Of a DNA stretch of 5,893 nt, positions 5,375-5,893 are shown piece by piece. The DNA is from an uncultured Verrucomicrobiales bacterium (GTDB lineage: Bacteria > Verrucomicrobiota > Verrucomicrobiia > Verrucomicrobiales > Akkermansiaceae): positions 1 through 5,893 of the forward strand of contig CALFDI010000337.1 in the NCBI GenBank assembly GCA_937952875.1. The letters are read 5' to 3'. The position numbers and the translations under genes were made by a program. Numbering within the stretch: the first letter of the stretch is position 1; every line of letters starts with the position of its first letter. The notes under the pieces are model-generated. The model did not search any database. It was not told where the DNA came from and saw only the letters and a list, made by a program, of their open reading frames with translations.

Positions 5375-5893
5375 TCATTCGTCTTATTCTATGTGCGGTG
5401 CTTTCCATTACCTGCACTTCTGTCCAGGCCCAGAGTTCGTTGGAGAAAGAGGTCTTAAGCGACTTAAAAACGGCACAAAACACTCTAACAGCTCAGCGAG
5501 AGAAGCAATCTAATGAGCGCCAGGCACTCTCGAAGGAGCTTACAACCCTGCAAGCAGAACTCCTAACGAAGCGGAGACAGGCAGACATCAGCCGCCGCAG
5601 CATTTCAGATCAAGATGCCTATCTCAAAGGGCTACGCTCTCAGGAATATGCATCGAGCGCTGTGGTTGAGTCCCTGAATGACGGACTCCGCACCTATGGC
5701 CTTAAGCTCTCTACTAGACTTCTCCCTGGCGAGCCAGCGGATCCGCGCTTAGAAGCGATTTTTCAAAAACCAGCTGATCCAAATGCTGAGATCATAGAGC
5801 GGCTCAAGGTCCTGGAGTTTGGCATCGATCGCCTCGAAAATGCGCTAGGCGGCTCTAGCCTCTCGGCAAAAGTCAGCACAGATGATGCGACTC
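5371..5893 (+). CDS. Secreted coiled-coil N-terminus, probably of a large MotA/TolQ/ExbB-family protein (partial)
   Basis: An open frame of 174 codons starts at ATG 5371 and is cut by the window end. It overlaps the stop of the DUF3450 gene as ATGA. Residues 1-20 (MIIRLILCAVLSITCTSVQA, then QSSLEKE) form a signal peptide. Residues about 22-75 are a charged heptad-like coiled coil (rich in Glu, Lys, Gln, Leu), and residues 76-174 continue as a mostly helical, soluble region including 'IERLKVLEFGIDRLENALGG'. In DUF3450 clusters the second gene is typically a TtpC-like protein of about 450 aa: a signal sequence, a periplasmic coiled-coil region ending near an 'ALGG' segment, then transmembrane helices and the ExbB/TolQ proton-channel domain. 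The order and the visible part agree with that, but the channel domain itself is outside the window, so the family call is partly by context. The alternative is a second free-standing periplasmic coiled-coil protein. Confidence 0.72.
   Translation, partial: MIIRLILCAVLSITCTSVQAQSSLEKEVLSDLKTAQNTLTAQREKQSNERQALSKELTTLQAELLTKRRQADISRRSISDQDAYLKGLRSQEYASSAVVESLNDGLRTYGLKLSTRLLPGEPADPRLEAIFQKPADPNAEIIERLKVLEFGIDRLENALGGSSLSAKVSTDDAT

Noticed and set aside
5307..5513. Plus-strand frame bridging the DUF3450 gene and the next gene
   Set aside because: It is out of frame with both coupled genes. The ATG at 5371 in another frame gives a signal peptide plus coiled coil and stays open to the window end.
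1..5893. Mobile element, CRISPR, tRNA or a new defence system
   Set aside because: I found no transposase, integrase, terminal inverted repeats, regularly spaced direct repeats, cloverleaf or CCA end, and no nuclease, helicase or toxin-like genes. The genes are biosynthetic, surface or envelope-energy genes.

Overview
The window looks like chromosomal DNA from a Gram-negative bacterium, most likely of the Verrucomicrobia (Opitutae / Puniceicoccales type). The clues are a PEP-CTERM surface protein, a secreted right-handed beta-helix protein with a choice-of-anchor Q-like end and an 'ALGTDP ... FYRLEV' tail, a DUF3450 plus ExbB-like TonB-energising operon, moderate GC content, and genes without clear Shine-Dalgarno sequences. 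The taxonomic placement is an inference from protein style, not from a marker gene. I see no rRNA, tRNA, CRISPR array, insertion sequence or phage gene.

Layout: (1) 1-47, minus: possible first codons of an unidentified gene, 6 nt behind pyrC. (2) 54-1337, minus: a complete type I dihydroorotase (pyrC) with its catalytic motifs intact. (3) 1338-1524: divergent intergenic region with a hairpin before pyrC and a near-perfect 16-bp palindrome just before the next start codon. (4) 1525-3393, plus: a secreted Cys-ladder beta-helix protein of 622 aa. (5) 3394-3578: convergent intergenic region with weak terminator-like hairpins facing both ways. (6) 3579-4334, minus: a PEP-CTERM sorted surface protein. 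(7) 4335-4597: divergent regulatory region with several inverted repeats, including a 25-bp inverted repeat (4519-4543) that matches the classical Fur box almost perfectly. (8) 4598-5374, plus: a periplasmic DUF3450 coiled-coil protein. (9) 5371-5893, plus: the start of a second secreted coiled-coil protein, overlapping the previous gene by ATGA and running off the window; it is probably the N-terminal periplasmic part of a large MotA/TolQ/ExbB proton-channel protein.

Working together: items 7-9 form the head of what is probably an iron-regulated operon for the energy supply of TonB-dependent outer-membrane transport (DUF3450 - large ExbB/TtpC-like - ExbB - ExbD - TonB is the usual order, and the later genes would lie beyond the window). 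The PEP-CTERM gene is transcribed divergently from this region and could share the regulation, but that is inference. The dihydroorotase is housekeeping and unrelated in function; the beta-helix protein is an exported surface or secreted protein of unknown ligand.

The most interesting observation is the Fur-box-like operator in front of the DUF3450 gene. It also affects the start of that gene: the longest open frame would place the operator inside coding sequence, whereas a TTG start at 4598 gives a clean signal peptide and leaves the operator upstream.
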